Assembly (NCBI RefSeq): GCF_900107665.1
Contig: NZ_FNQT01000003.1
Coordinates: 124,001-188,000 of the forward strand
Length of the DNA: 64,000 bases
Direction of reading: 5' to 3'
Source of the DNA: Haloplanus vescus
GTDB lineage: Archaea > Halobacteriota > Halobacteria > Halobacteriales > Haloferacaceae
Positions 1 through 8,902 of the stretch are shown one piece after another. Both the position numbers and the translations under genes were made by a program. Each line of letters begins with the position of its first letter. Within the stretch, counting starts at the first letter, position 1. Below the pieces are notes generated by a model, which was not told the DNA's origin, ran no database searches, and saw only the letters and a list, made by a program, of their open reading frames with translations.

Positions 1-423
1 CGGGACGACCGACCCGACCCGGACCTCCTCCTCATCGACGGCGGCGACGGCCAACTCGCCGCCGCTCGGGACGCCCTCGCCGAAACCGGGTGGGACGTGC
101 CCGCCGTGGCACTCGCCAAGGCCGAAGAGCGAGTCGTCACGCCAGACGGCGTTCACGACTGGCCCGCCGACGCCTCTTACCTCCACCTCCTCCAGCGGGT
201 CCGCGACGAGGCCCATCGCTTCGCCGTCCAGTATCACAGCAGCGTCCGCGACGAGGTGTCGACAGCCCTCGACGACGTGCCGGGTGTCGGCCCCGAGACG
301 CGCCGGCGACTCCTCCGGCGGTTCGGGAGCGTCGAGAACGTGCGCGCAGCGTCGCGGGCCGACCTGCTGGACGTGGAGGGTGTCGGCGAAAAGACGGCAG
401 CGGAACTGGCCGGGCGACTGTGA
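1..423 (+). CDS. uvrC: UvrABC excinuclease subunit C, C-terminal part (5' end outside window)
   Basis: UvrC makes the dual incisions around bulky DNA lesions in nucleotide excision repair. The reading frame is open from base 1 and encodes the last 140 residues. It begins in the RNase H-like endonuclease domain with the characteristic [10 protein letters not shown] segment, and continues through ALAKAEERV and an [17 protein letters not shown] stretch. The end is a tandem helix-hairpin-helix module ([13 protein letters not shown] and [12 protein letters not shown]) that binds DNA at the bubble. The N-terminal GIY-YIG domain lies upstream of the window. Two strong inverted repeats follow the stop codon. 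Confidence 0.95.
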   Translation, partial: RDDRPDPDLLLIDGGDGQLAAARDALAETGWDVPAVALAKAEERVVTPDGVHDWPADASYLHLLQRVRDEAHRFAVQYHSSVRDEVSTALDDVPGVGPETRRRLLRRFGSVENVRAASRADLLDVEGVGEKTAAELAGRL

Positions 424-424
424 G

Positions 425-478
425 TGCGAACAGGTGGCGCCACGGCGTCGTCGCGGGGCGTGGCGCCACGCGTTCGCA
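425..478. terminator. Large hairpin just after uvrC
   Basis: A 20-base left arm (425-444) pairs with a right arm at 459-478 around a 14-base loop; only three central positions mismatch. Both arms contain TGGCGCCA, itself a palindrome. The arms begin 2 bases after the uvrC stop codon and sit between convergent uvrC and mdh. A bidirectional terminator or an mRNA 3'-end stabiliser is the simplest reading. No T-tract follows, which is unusual for archaeal termination. Confidence 0.5.
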
Positions 479-480
479 AG

Positions 481-512
481 CGCCCCGCGACCAGTCGTCA
501 GGTCACGGGGCG
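481..512. terminator. Second hairpin between uvrC and mdh
   Basis: Twelve-base arms (481-492 and 501-512, one mismatch) flank an 8-base loop, only 2 bases after the preceding larger hairpin. Together they form a tandem stem-loop unit filling most of the gap between the convergent genes uvrC and mdh. The mdh stop codon is 38 bases downstream. Confidence 0.45.
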
Positions 513-549
513 GATGGCCGCGCTATCGGTGATAAACGTCGGGCGTCGG

Positions 550-1464
550 TCAGGCGATTTCGTCGTACTGGTCGCGAAGCTTCTCCGCGGCGTCGTCCAT
601 CAGGTCCGCCTCGTAGTCGTCGAGGTCCCACTCCACGACTTCCTCGACGCCGTTGGACCCGAGTTTGACGGGGACGCCGAACGCGGTGTCTTCGTAGCCG
701 TACTCGCCGTCGAGGACGACGCTCCCGGGAAGCACCTCGCCCGTGTCGCGGATGACGGCCTCGACCATGTGGCCGACCCCCGTCGCCGGACCCCACTCGG
801 TCGACCCCTTGCGCTCGATGACGTCCATCGCGGACTCCTGCAGGTTGCCGAGAATCTCCTCGCGTTCGTCGGCGTCGAACTCGGGGTCGCGGCCGTCGAC
901 GCGTACCTTCGAGAACGCGGGGACCTGCGCGTCGCCGTGTTCGCCGAGGATAGTCGCCTCGACGTTCTGGACTGGCGCGTCGAAGCGCTCCGAGAGGACG
1001 TAGCGGAAGCGCGCGGAGTCGAGGCGGCCGCCGAAGCCGATGACCGAGTGTCGGTCGCGGTCACCCGCCTCGTAGAGGTGGCGGTTGAGCAGGTCGACCG
1101 GGTTCGAGGTGGTGATGGACACGAAGTCGTCGTTGTACTCCGCGAGCGACGAGCTGATGTCCTCCATGATGGGAGTGTTGTCGCCCGCGAGGTCGATTCG
1201 CGTCTGGCCCGGTTTGCGGGGAATGCCCGCCGTGATGACGACGACGTCCGACCCCTCCGTCGCCGAATAGTCGCCCTGTCGAACGACCGTGTTCGAGTCG
1301 TAGGCGATGCCGTGATTCGTGTCGGCGGCTTGGCCGACGGTTTCCGACTCCATATCCGGGATGTCCACGAAGACGACTTCGTCCGCGATGTCCCGGAGGG
1401 CGATGTTGTAGCCTGCCGCGGCCCCGACGTTCCCCGCCGCGCCGATGACACTCACTTTCGTCAT
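550..1464 (-). CDS. mdh: Malate dehydrogenase (LDH-like halophilic type)
   Basis: Catalyses NAD-dependent interconversion of malate and oxaloacetate in the TCA cycle. The 304-residue protein has an N-terminal Rossmann motif (GAAGNVG, residues 8-14). Asp34 at the end of strand beta-2 fits NAD preference. Catalytic-loop arginines Arg83 and Arg89 are in IPRKPGQTR, followed by the Asp149/Arg152 pair and proton-acceptor His176 in LGEHGD. Length and acidity match haloarchaeal MDH. A TATA-like element (GTTTAATC on the coding strand, about 1490-1500) lies about 30 nt upstream of the ATG, so the transcript is probably leaderless and the start secure. Confidence 0.95.
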   Translation of the reverse strand: MTKVSVIGAAGNVGAAAGYNIALRDIADEVVFVDIPDMESETVGQAADTNHGIAYDSNTVVRQGDYSATEGSDVVVITAGIPRKPGQTRIDLAGDNTPIMEDISSSLAEYNDDFVSITTSNPVDLLNRHLYEAGDRDRHSVIGFGGRLDSARFRYVLSERFDAPVQNVEATILGEHGDAQVPAFSKVRVDGRDPEFDADEREEILGNLQESAMDVIERKGSTEWGPATGVGHMVEAVIRDTGEVLPGSVVLDGEYGYEDTAFGVPVKLGSNGVEEVVEWDLDDYEADLMDDAAEKLRDQYDEIA

Positions 1465-1598
1465 ATCGTCTATCGGTGGCGTCGGATTCCGATTAAACGC
1501 TTCGGATGCCCCGAATTCGGCCCGCAGTCGGCACGCAGCCGTTCGACTCGTGTCGAAATGTCGTGAGGTTTTTCGACGTCGCCCGCCTGTTCGTCTCC

Positions 1599-2156
1599 AT
1601 GAGCGGGTTCGACGAGGAGGCCGAGCGTGAGCGACTCCGGGAGAAGTACGAGGAGAATCAGGAGGAACGCGAGGCCACCCAGCGCATGAGCGAACTGCTC
1701 TTGAAGGGGGCGACGATGACCAACAGCCACTGCGACACCTGCGGCGACCCCCTCTTTCGCCACGACGGGCAGACCTTCTGCCCGACGTGTCAGGCCGCCG
1801 GCGGTGAACAGGCCGCCACCGACGCCGAGGCCGCTTCCGCCGAGGACTCGTCGGACGCCGAGCCGTCGCCCGCCGCTACCGAACCGGCGCGTGACGCCCC
1901 CGCGACGCCGACGCCGAACACCGCCCGCGAATCGCCGAGCGGTGGCGACGCCTCCACTGACGCCGCCCCCGTCGCGGACCGCCCCGCTCCGCGCACCGAG
2001 GCCGGCGGCGACCCGCGAGCGACCGCTCGGGCGTCGCTCTCGCGGACGCTCGTGAAGTACGCGCAGGCAGCCGAGGAGACGGACGACCCCCGGCGCGCGA
2101 AGGAACTCCTCGCCGCCGCCCGCGAGGCGGCGGAGACGCTCGCGGCGCTCGACTAA
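1599..2156 (+). CDS. Sjogren-syndrome/autoantigen-1 (p27)-like zinc-ribbon protein
   Basis: A 185-residue acidic protein. The N-terminal part (residues 1-65) has a charged helix, an [13 protein letters not shown] segment and a zinc ribbon with Cys pairs CDTC and CPTC, typical of COG1645 (autoantigen p27 homologues). The middle (about 70-145) is low-complexity Ala/Asp/Glu/Pro-rich, and a helix ends the protein. The function of archaeal members is unknown; nucleic-acid binding is often suggested. An in-frame codon further upstream exists, but the ATG at 1599 begins the conserved domain and has a T-rich promoter-like element about 30 nt before it. It overlaps the stop of hef by 4 bases, convergently. 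Confidence 0.8.
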   Translation: MSGFDEEAERERLREKYEENQEEREATQRMSELLLKGATMTNSHCDTCGDPLFRHDGQTFCPTCQAAGGEQAATDAEAASAEDSSDAEPSPAATEPARDAPATPTPNTARESPSGGDASTDAAPVADRPAPRTEAGGDPRATARASLSRTLVKYAQAAEETDDPRRAKELLAAAREAAETLAALD

Positions 2157-4549
2157 TCGCCGGCGCCCGTGTAGTCGCTCCCGACGACCGACCGAATCCG
2201 GTCGGCGGTGACCTCGCCGACGCCGTCCACCTCCAGTAAATCCTCTTCTCGCGCCGTCATCACGCCCTCGACGCTCCCGAAGTGGTCGAGTAGCGACCGC
2301 GCCGTCACCGGCCCGATGTCCGCGATGGCGCCGACGACGTACTCCTGCTGTTCGGCCAGCGTCTTCGCGCTCTTCTCGCCGTGGACGCTCACCGTGCGGT
2401 TGCGGGTCGTCTGCTCGCGCTTGGCGATGACCGCCAGCATGTCGGCGGTGTCTCCCTCGTCGGCCGTCTGTATCACGCTCACGCCGAAATCGACCGAGAG
2501 CGACGCCAGCGCGCCACGGATGGCGTCCGGGTGGACGTTGCGCTCCTCGTAGAGGCCCTCGCCTTCGAGGACGACCACCGGGCGGGCGTAGTGACGCGCC
2601 ATGTCGCCCACCTGCTCGAACAGGGAGCGGTCGCCGCCGGTGAGCGTGTCGAGGAAGTCAGACACCGATTTTCGTTCCACAGCTACCCGGTCCGAGAGGA
2701 CGTAGTCGCCGACTTCCAGCGTCTCCAGCCGCGTTTCGACTCCCTCTCGTTTCGAGAGGTCGCGGGCGATGGTCGAGTCGAGTTCTCGCTGGTCGACGAC
2801 GAGTTCGACCGTGTCGTCGTCGGTGCCGGCGGTGGCGACGACGCTTTCCTCGACATCGGTCGCCTCGGTGTCCTCTTCTGTCTCGTCGTCTCCCGTCTCT
2901 GTTCCGTCCGCGTCGTCCGCGCCGAACTCTTCGAGGCCGTGGTCGTCCGCGTCGCTATCGTCGGCGTCGAACGCGTCCAGCGCCGTCTGGGAGTCGTCGA
3001 GTTCCGCTTCCATCTCGTCAGCGGCACTTTTCAGCGACGCGAGTTCGTCCTCCATCTCCTGTTCGCGGCGCCGGGATATCCAGAAGAACGCCTCGTCGCG
3101 GGTGTCCTCGGCCATCAGCACGACCACGCGCCCCTCGTCCTGCCGTCCCGTCCGCCCCTTCCGCTGGATGGAGCGAATCGCCGTCGGCACGGGTTCGTAG
3201 AAGAGCACCAGGTCGACTTCGGGCACGTCCAGTCCCTCCTCGGCGACGGAGGTGGAGACGAGCACTTCGAACTCGCCCGCCCGGAAGGCGTCGAGCGTCT
3301 CGCCCTGCTCTTTCTGTGTCATGCCGTCCGACCCCTCCTTGTCGCCCTGCCCGACGAACCGCCGCACGTCGAAGCTCTCGCTCAGGAAGTCGGTGAGCGC
3401 CTCCGCCGTGTCGCGGGACTCGGTGAAGACGATGACGCGTTCGCCACCGCCGATGCCGAGGGTCTGGGCCAGCAACACCCGCGTCTGCCGGAACTTGGGG
3501 TGGAGGTCGTCGAACTCTGTCGCCTTCCGCATCGCCTCCCGAACCTTCGGTTCGGCGACGAGGCGCTGACTCGCCTTCGACGCCCCCGAGGCGCGCGCGG
3601 CGTTGCGCTGGCGTTCGAAGTACCGCCGCAGCGACTCCACCGACTGCGTCTCCGCGAGTTCGACCGCGCGCCGAAGCTTCATCACTTCGGCGTGGACCGA
3701 CATCCCCTCGTACCCCTCCGACTGGTCGGCGTCGATGAGGTCCTGTAACTGCCCGCGCATCTGGTTCAGGTCGCGCTGTGAGAGGTCCGGACTCGTCGTG
3801 TTCGTCACGCCGAGTTCCTTCAGCGTCTCCAGACGCTCCGTGATCACCTCGTTGATCGCGTCCCGAATCTCCAGCACCGCGTCGGGGAGTGTGACGCGCT
3901 CCCACTCCACCTCGGTGTCGTGCGTGTAGTCGGCCACGTCGGCGTCGTCCTCGGTCATCACCGCCACCTCCTGCAGGCCGAGGTTCTCGCAGACGGTGAG
4001 GATGGCCTCCTCGTCGCCGCCGGGCGAGGCGCTCATCCCCGTCACGAGCGGGTTCGTCGCGTCCGCGTGGTACCGTTCCGCGATGTAAACGTACGCGTAG
4101 TCGCCGGTGGCGCGGTGACACTCGTCGAAGGTGAGGTGGGTCACGTCCGAGAGCGAGATGCGCCCGCCGATGAGGTCGTTCTCGACGACCTGTGGCGTCG
4201 CGATGACGATGCGACTCGACTCCCACAGGTCGGCCCGGTCCTCCGGGCGTACCTCGCCCGTGAACACCGTGATGTCGTCGTCCGGCATCGAGAGGGCTTC
4301 GCGATAGAACGTCGCGTGTTGCTGGACGAGTGGCTTCGTCGGGGCTAGAAAGAGTGCTGTCCCGCCGATGTCGGTGAGTCGGTCCGCGGTCACGAGCAGA
4401 CTCACCGTCGTCTTCCCGAGTCCAGTCGGGAGACAGACCAGCGTGTGCGTGTCGCGCGCGTCGCTGGCGAGTTCGAGTTGGTAGCGACGCTGCTCGATGA
4501 AGTCGGGTTCGAGCAGCGGGTGGTCGACGTACGCGTCCGTGGCCGCCAT
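2153..4549 (-). CDS. hef: Hef: SF2 helicase / XPF-family structure-specific nuclease
   Basis: Hef processes stalled replication forks and is the archaeal relative of FANCM/XPF. The 798-residue protein has an SF2 helicase core with Walker A PTGLGKT (41-47) and a DECH box near residue 143. An insert and the second RecA lobe with QRKGRTGR follow. A low-complexity acidic linker (about 500-560) separates this from the XPF/Mus81 nuclease domain, which carries the GDY and VERKSVSDF catalytic signature. Two C-terminal HhH motifs end with VDGVGEVTADRI. Helicase and nuclease motifs all look intact. The promoter has a TATA-like CCTTAACC about 26 nt upstream and a 16-base element shared with radA. Confidence 0.95.
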   Translation of the reverse strand: MAATDAYVDHPLLEPDFIEQRRYQLELASDARDTHTLVCLPTGLGKTTVSLLVTADRLTDIGGTALFLAPTKPLVQQHATFYREALSMPDDDITVFTGEVRPEDRADLWESSRIVIATPQVVENDLIGGRISLSDVTHLTFDECHRATGDYAYVYIAERYHADATNPLVTGMSASPGGDEEAILTVCENLGLQEVAVMTEDDADVADYTHDTEVEWERVTLPDAVLEIRDAINEVITERLETLKELGVTNTTSPDLSQRDLNQMRGQLQDLIDADQSEGYEGMSVHAEVMKLRRAVELAETQSVESLRRYFERQRNAARASGASKASQRLVAEPKVREAMRKATEFDDLHPKFRQTRVLLAQTLGIGGGERVIVFTESRDTAEALTDFLSESFDVRRFVGQGDKEGSDGMTQKEQGETLDAFRAGEFEVLVSTSVAEEGLDVPEVDLVLFYEPVPTAIRSIQRKGRTGRQDEGRVVVLMAEDTRDEAFFWISRRREQEMEDELASLKSAADEMEAELDDSQTALDAFDADDSDADDHGLEEFGADDADGTETGDDETEEDTEATDVEESVVATAGTDDDTVELVVDQRELDSTIARDLSKREGVETRLETLEVGDYVLSDRVAVERKSVSDFLDTLTGGDRSLFEQVGDMARHYARPVVVLEGEGLYEERNVHPDAIRGALASLSVDFGVSVIQTADEGDTADMLAVIAKREQTTRNRTVSVHGEKSAKTLAEQQEYVVGAIADIGPVTARSLLDHFGSVEGVMTAREEDLLEVDGVGEVTADRIRSVVGSDYTGAGD

Positions 4550-4588
4550 CGGCCGATATTCGTCGTCGTCGCGGTTAAGGGTTGGCGA

Positions 4589-4604
4589 ACCGCGGTGAAA
4601 GTGA
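4589..4604 (-). promoter_or_regulatory. Upstream element shared with radA
   Basis: On the plus strand this reads ACCGCGGTGAAAGTGA. It begins 40 nt upstream of the hef ATG and about 15 nt upstream of its TATA-like box (4572-4579). The radA promoter carries a 15/16-identical copy in the same orientation and at nearly the same distance. The hef copy continues into a GTGATATCAC palindrome (4601-4610). Position just upstream of BRE/TATA suggests an activator site. Confidence 0.55.
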
Positions 4605-4636
4605 TATCACGGTTCGTTCGGAGACGGTACGCCGCC

Positions 4637-4879
4637 TCAAACGACTCGCTCCCCGTCGTCGTCGTAGAGGCGGATGGCGTCGACGGGACAGGCCCGCGCC
4701 GCGAACTCCGCGTCCAGTTCCGCGTCCTCGGGCACCTCGCGGACGAACAGGTCCTCGTCTGTCTCCTCGCTGTCCGCCAAGTCGGCTTTGCCGTCGTCGC
4801 GGTTCTCCTCGAAGGCTCCCCACTCCTCGACGCACTGGAACATCCCGATACAGGTGTCGCGGTCGTACTCGACGTGCAT
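4637..4879 (-). CDS. Small ferredoxin, probably [3Fe-4S] type
   Basis: An 80-residue acidic electron carrier. Only three cysteines are present: Cys10 and Cys16 in CIGMFQC, and Cys64 followed by Pro in CPVDAI. In single-cluster [4Fe-4S] ferredoxins the middle position of the first motif holds a Cys or Asp ligand; here it is Met13. The pattern C-x5-C...CP with a following acidic patch resembles the [3Fe-4S] ferredoxins that serve cytochromes P450. It is transcribed toward hef; no obvious redox partner is adjacent. The cluster type is inferred from ligands only. Confidence 0.8.
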   Translation of the reverse strand: MHVEYDRDTCIGMFQCVEEWGAFEENRDDGKADLADSEETDEDLFVREVPEDAELDAEFAARACPVDAIRLYDDDGERVV

Positions 4880-4928
4880 GGCCGCCCGTTGACGTGGCGC
4901 CGAGAAAGGTGTGGCGCTCGTGGGGCCG

Positions 4929-5615
4929 TCAGTTCGTCGTCGACTTGGAGTCGCCGCCGTCTCGCGGCGGTTCGACGCCCTCGACGACTTCCGCGACTTC
5001 CGTTTCCTTCTCGGTGTCGACGTGCCAGCGGTCGACGTCGTCCTCGTACTCCGTGAGGGACTCGCTCACCGCTTCCTTCAGCTCGTCGTCGTTGATGTTC
5101 ACCTCGAAGATGAACTGGTCGCCGTCGCCGCCCCGCGCCGTCTTCTGGACGTTCGCGCTCACGAGTTCGTTGTCGAAGTAGTACGGCGCCAGTTGGGTCA
5201 TCACCTTCCGGTAGACGGTGCCCTCGACGGCGCGCAACGCCTTCCGCCCCGCCGAGTCGGCGGCGCGAGCGACGTAGTTGAGCGAGTCCTGCCAGTTAGA
5301 GACTGCCCCCTCGTTGTCGCCGTCCTCGACGTGCTTGTACGACTCCGAGAGCTTCTCGCCCGCCGTCCGGAGGTCCTCGTCCGGGTTCTTGCCCGCCTTC
5401 TCGCCTTTCCCCTCGCCGACGCTGGCCTGTTCGGCCGTCTTCTCGCTCACGTCCTCGCCGAGGCGTTCGTGTGTCTTGGGGCGCCACTCGTTCCACTCCT
5501 CGAACGCCTCGCTCTCGGCGCCGGCCTCGCGGAGCGCGGCGGTGATTCGCTCCCCGTGCTCGACGATTTCTGCCCACGTCCCCCGGCGTTTGAATCCGGA
5601 TACACTCTCTTCCAT
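4929..5615 (-). CDS. Conserved haloarchaeal protein of unknown function (possibly DUF5828)
   Basis: A 228-residue, highly charged soluble protein with no signal peptide or membrane segment. The N-terminal half is helical (TWAEIVEHGERITAALREAG), followed by a Lys/Glu-rich linker around residues 65-85. A more ordered second half contains YRKVMTQLAPYYFDNELVSANV and a beta-rich QFIFEVNIN segment. The tail is acidic. I recognise the general look of a haloarchaea-only family, possibly the one Pfam calls DUF5828, but cannot confirm it. No catalytic motif is visible. Confidence 0.75.
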   Translation of the reverse strand: MEESVSGFKRRGTWAEIVEHGERITAALREAGAESEAFEEWNEWRPKTHERLGEDVSEKTAEQASVGEGKGEKAGKNPDEDLRTAGEKLSESYKHVEDGDNEGAVSNWQDSLNYVARAADSAGRKALRAVEGTVYRKVMTQLAPYYFDNELVSANVQKTARGGDGDQFIFEVNINDDELKEAVSESLTEYEDDVDRWHVDTEKETEVAEVVEGVEPPRDGGDSKSTTN

Positions 5616-5653
5616 CGCTTATCGACCGTCCACGGTGTTCGGGTACAAAACAG

Positions 5654-5860
5654 TTATCGGCCGTACGTTAGTCGCGTGGCGTACTCGTCCAGTCGACGCT
5701 TGAGACGCCCGACCCACGCCGCCGGCGAGACGGCGCGCAGCTGTCGGTCGTCGACTTCGATTCGGTCACCGGCGTACGGGTCGTTCGACTCCTCCACCGT
5801 CGCGTCGACGACAGAGCTCATCGCACAGCGGCCGCACGCTTCGGCGTCTTTGCCACCCAT
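5654..5860 (-). CDS. Small conserved protein with CxxC, unknown function
   Basis: A 68-residue protein with an N-terminal CGRC pair and a basic C-terminal helix (WVGRLKRRLDEYATRL). A longer in-frame opening to 5935 exists. The ATG at 5860 is preferred because a TATA-like GTTTAATC (coding strand, about 5886-5894) lies about 28 nt upstream, giving a leaderless transcript. The family is not recognised. One CxxC pair alone is not enough for a mononuclear zinc site, so dimerisation or a structural role is possible. Confidence 0.6.
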   Translation of the reverse strand: MGGKDAEACGRCAMSSVVDATVEESNDPYAGDRIEVDDRQLRAVSPAAWVGRLKRRLDEYATRLTYGR

Positions 5861-5949
5861 CGTGGCCTCGCGTACGGCCGCTGACCGATTAAACCTTGTC
5901 GTGTGCCGGTGACGACGCGCTTTTCCTCCTGCCACTACAGTAGCCGCGT

Positions 5950-6321
5950 ATGGGTTACCACGTCATCGACACCGACGACGTCGAACCGGACCCCGACCGC
6001 CCCTGCACGCGCCGGTCGCTGTCCGACCTGGGCAATCTCTCGAACATGGCTATCAATCGCTACACCGCCGCCCCCGGCGAGGAACTCCCGCTCGCCTACC
6101 ACTACCACGACGAGCAAGAGGAGGCCTTCTACGTGCTCTCGGGGACGCTCCACGTGAAGACGCCCGAGGGGACGCTGGAGGCGGGCCCGGACCACCTCGT
6201 CACCATCGAACCCGACAGCCCGCAGTTCGCGTACAACCCCGAAGACGCCGACGACCCCGTGGACGTCATCGCCGTCGGGGCGCCGGCCGTCGAGGGAGAG
6301 GTCCACGCCTACGAGCCGTGA
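5950..6321 (+). CDS. Cupin-domain protein
   Basis: A 123-residue single-domain cupin. The metal-binding motif 1 is visible as YHYHDEQEEAFYVLSG, with two His and a Glu in the expected G(x)5HxH(x)3,4E(x)6G spacing. Motif 2 is weak: the segment PDSPQFAYNPEDADD has no clear His. The enzymatic role cannot be deduced, since the fold serves isomerases, dioxygenases and ligand sensors. Its TGA overlaps the GTG start of the next gene, so the two are translationally coupled. Confidence 0.85.
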   Translation: MGYHVIDTDDVEPDPDRPCTRRSLSDLGNLSNMAINRYTAAPGEELPLAYHYHDEQEEAFYVLSGTLHVKTPEGTLEAGPDHLVTIEPDSPQFAYNPEDADDPVDVIAVGAPAVEGEVHAYEP

Positions 6322-6938
6322 CTGACGACGACGCCGGGGTCGAGACGGGGCACGACGACACGGACGAGGTCCCCGAGGACGTTCCCCAGTGGGACGACGA
6401 GTACGTCGACCGCGTCAGCGACCGGTTGATGTTCAACTACGACCTAGAGCGGGCGTACGACCTGGACGCCGAGTCGTTCGACCTCTACGGCCGCCTCGAA
6501 ATCCACACGCAGAAGAAGTTCTTCCACCCGGCCATCACCTACGGCCACCACGCCTCCTTCGAACACCTGTTTCTCCGTCGCACCGACGCGGCCCGCGTCG
6601 AGACGCTCGAACGCTACGTCGACCTCGCCGCCGACCTCGCCGACCGCTGGATAGAGGCCGACGAGGAGCATTACGCCACGGAGTTCACGTTCGTCCTCGT
6701 CGCCCCCACGATTCCCGACGCCGTCCGCGAGTTCGTCACCGGCTTCACCGACCGCACGATGCTCAAGTACGGCTACAACGGCTACTACGAGACACACCTC
6801 GCCGTCGTCGCCCCCGAGGAAGAGGTCGTCGTCACCAGCGGCCGGGCCGATGTCGACGAAGCGCTCACCGTCTGGGAACCCATCGACGCCGACACGCCCG
6901 GACCGCTCGAACGCCTCAAGCGACGACTCCTCGGCTGA
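6318..6938 (+). CDS. Conserved haloarchaeal protein (possibly DUF8052), coupled to the cupin gene
   Basis: A 206-residue acidic cytosolic protein starting with GTG at 6318 and overlapping the cupin stop by 4 bases. It has an N-terminal acidic tail (about residues 1-35), then a mixed alpha/beta domain. Distinctive stretches are LYGRLEIHTQKKFFHPAITYGHHASFEHLF and DRTMLKYGYNGYYETHLAVV. The many His and Tyr residues suggest a ligand or metal site, but no known catalytic signature is present. The family assignment is tentative. Confidence 0.75.
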   Translation: MTDDDAGVETGHDDTDEVPEDVPQWDDEYVDRVSDRLMFNYDLERAYDLDAESFDLYGRLEIHTQKKFFHPAITYGHHASFEHLFLRRTDAARVETLERYVDLAADLADRWIEADEEHYATEFTFVLVAPTIPDAVREFVTGFTDRTMLKYGYNGYYETHLAVVAPEEEVVVTSGRADVDEALTVWEPIDADTPGPLERLKRRLLG

Positions 6939-6950
6939 GTGTCGTTCGGA

Positions 6951-6958
6951 TAAAAAAG
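6951..6958 (-). terminator. T-tract terminator of cstA
   Basis: The coding strand of cstA carries a run of six T within CCTTTTTTA, 11 nt after its stop codon. Archaeal RNA polymerase terminates at such T-tracts without needing a hairpin. It lies between convergent genes. Confidence 0.5.
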
Positions 6959-6968
6959 GTCTGCGCGG

Positions 6969-8786
6969 TTAGTCGTCCGCTTCTTCGCCGCCGTCGGCGA
7001 CTGCGGCGCCCGCCCCGCGGGCCTTGCGGATGTTGTTGATCCCCATATAGGCCAGCGAGAGCGAGAGCCAAATCAACACGAGTGCGATGACGATTTGGAC
7101 GCCCGCAGACGCCATTTCGATGACTGTCCCGCCGTTCGCCCAGTTGTCGAGGACGAACTTCTGATACAGGTTCTGATACAGCGCGAGATACAGCAGCGCC
7201 AACGTGGTGATGACCAGCATGAACGCCATCGGGGCGCCGGTCGAGATGAGCTGCTTCTGATCGTCCCAGTTGGCGAGCCACACCGTCGCGACCAGGAGCG
7301 CGAGCGCCGCGAGGGTCTGGTTCGCGCCGCCGAACAGCGGCCAGAGGTCCGCCCATCGGCCGGAGGCGACGAGGATGTATGCCGGCGCCACCTGCAGGAA
7401 GGCGTTGACGTAGCGGTTGGCCGCCACCTCTTGGACCTGCGTCTCGGGCGTCCCGACGAGTTCCTCGACCATGTATCGGCCGAGGCGGACAGCAGTGTCA
7501 GTACTGGTGAGCAGGAAGCTCACGAGCACCAGCGCCATGAACGGCGCGGCGATGGCCTCGGGGATGCCGAAGCCGACGTTGAGGATGAGGCCGCCGCCGG
7601 AGGCGAAGTTCGGGAGTGCGAGCCCGATACCGCCGCTCGATGGTGTCTGGGCGTACACGCCGACGGTGATGATAGACACAGTCGCGAGCAGGCCCTCACC
7701 GAGCATCCCACCGTAACCGATGGTCCGGGCGTCGGTTTCCTTGTCCAGCTGCTTGGCCGTCGTCCCCGAGGAGACCAGCGAGTGGAAGCCGCTGATCGTC
7801 CCGCAGGCGATGGTGACGAAGAGCAGTGGGAAGAGCGGCAGCGTCGTGTTGACGAGCGCACCACCCCAGAACCCGGCGTACGCGGGCACGTCGATGACGA
7901 GCTGCGAGCCGCCGCCGGTGACCGTGCCGACGATGACGGCCAGCAACGTGCCACCGACCCCGGCGTACAGCAGGCTCGAGGTCAGGAAGTCACGCGGCTG
8001 GAGCAGCACCCAGACCGGGAGGATGCTGGCGATGAACCCGTAGACGAGTACGACCGGAATCCACGTCGCGATGTTGACGCTCCCCAGCACCGGCGGGAGC
8101 GGACTGCCCGACAGGAGGACGATGGTCCTCGCGGGGTAGTCGCCCGGCACCAGCGCGATGGGGTACTGGACGCCGACCCACACGCCCGCGAAGACGGCGG
8201 CGACGAACGCCACCGTCCCCGGCAGGAAGGGTAAGTCGAGTTGATAGAGATAGACGCCGAAGACTAGCGCCAAGAGAATGTAGACGAGTGACGCCGTCGC
8301 GGCCTGCGGATACGCGTTGAACACCACCGCAATCACGAGGCCGAACACGGCGACGACGAGAACGATAGTCAGGAACGCGAACCAGAGAATCATGTCCTTG
8401 CCGCGTTCGCCCACGTACTCGCCGATGATGTAGCCGATCGACTTCCCCTCGTGGCGCATGCTCGCCGTCAGCGACATGAAGTCGTGGACGGACCCGAAGA
8501 GGGGGTTGCCGATGGCGACCCAGAGGAACGCCGGCACCCATCCCCAGACCACCGTCGCGGTGATCGGTCCGACAATCGGTGCCCCACCCGCGATGCTCGA
8601 ATAGTGATGCCCCAACAGCACCGGCTTCTTGGACGGAACGTACTCCTGCCCGTCCCGATACTTGTGTGCTGGCGTCTCTCGCTCGTCGTCCAGGTCGACG
8701 AACTGCGACAGGTACCGAGAGTACCCGAGGTACGCGACCGAGAACGTCACGAGCGTGAGAACCACCACTGTTATTGCCTGTACCAT
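6969..8786 (-). CDS. cstA: CstA-family carbon starvation protein / peptide or pyruvate transporter
   Basis: A 605-residue integral membrane protein with roughly 16 hydrophobic segments. N-terminal features are typical of CstA: VPSKKPVLLGHHYSSIAGGAPIVGP, then WVAIGNPLFGSVHDFMSL. Bacterial members import peptides under starvation (CstA) or pyruvate (BtsT and YjiY relatives); the substrate here is not predictable. An AT-rich TATA-like element on the coding strand at about 8810-8820 sits some 28 nt before the ATG, so the transcript is probably leaderless. A T6 tract follows the stop. Confidence 0.93.
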   Translation of the reverse strand: MVQAITVVVLTLVTFSVAYLGYSRYLSQFVDLDDERETPAHKYRDGQEYVPSKKPVLLGHHYSSIAGGAPIVGPITATVVWGWVPAFLWVAIGNPLFGSVHDFMSLTASMRHEGKSIGYIIGEYVGERGKDMILWFAFLTIVLVVAVFGLVIAVVFNAYPQAATASLVYILLALVFGVYLYQLDLPFLPGTVAFVAAVFAGVWVGVQYPIALVPGDYPARTIVLLSGSPLPPVLGSVNIATWIPVVLVYGFIASILPVWVLLQPRDFLTSSLLYAGVGGTLLAVIVGTVTGGGSQLVIDVPAYAGFWGGALVNTTLPLFPLLFVTIACGTISGFHSLVSSGTTAKQLDKETDARTIGYGGMLGEGLLATVSIITVGVYAQTPSSGGIGLALPNFASGGGLILNVGFGIPEAIAAPFMALVLVSFLLTSTDTAVRLGRYMVEELVGTPETQVQEVAANRYVNAFLQVAPAYILVASGRWADLWPLFGGANQTLAALALLVATVWLANWDDQKQLISTGAPMAFMLVITTLALLYLALYQNLYQKFVLDNWANGGTVIEMASAGVQIVIALVLIWLSLSLAYMGINNIRKARGAGAAVADGGEEADD

Positions 8787-8902
8787 GTGTGTCCCACCGT
8801 CAAATCACGAAAAATAATTACTTAAGCGTTGGGCATTGCGACGCCTCAGCGGACCTATCTCCTCCGATTTAGGTGCTGACACGACCCGTTTTGGGCGTCT
8901 GC

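Noticed and set aside
424-1566. Long open frame (380 codons) on the plus strand across mdh
   Set aside because: It is antisense to mdh and composed of Val/Arg/Asp-rich shadow sequence typical of GC-rich codon bias; the minus-strand frame carries every MDH motif.
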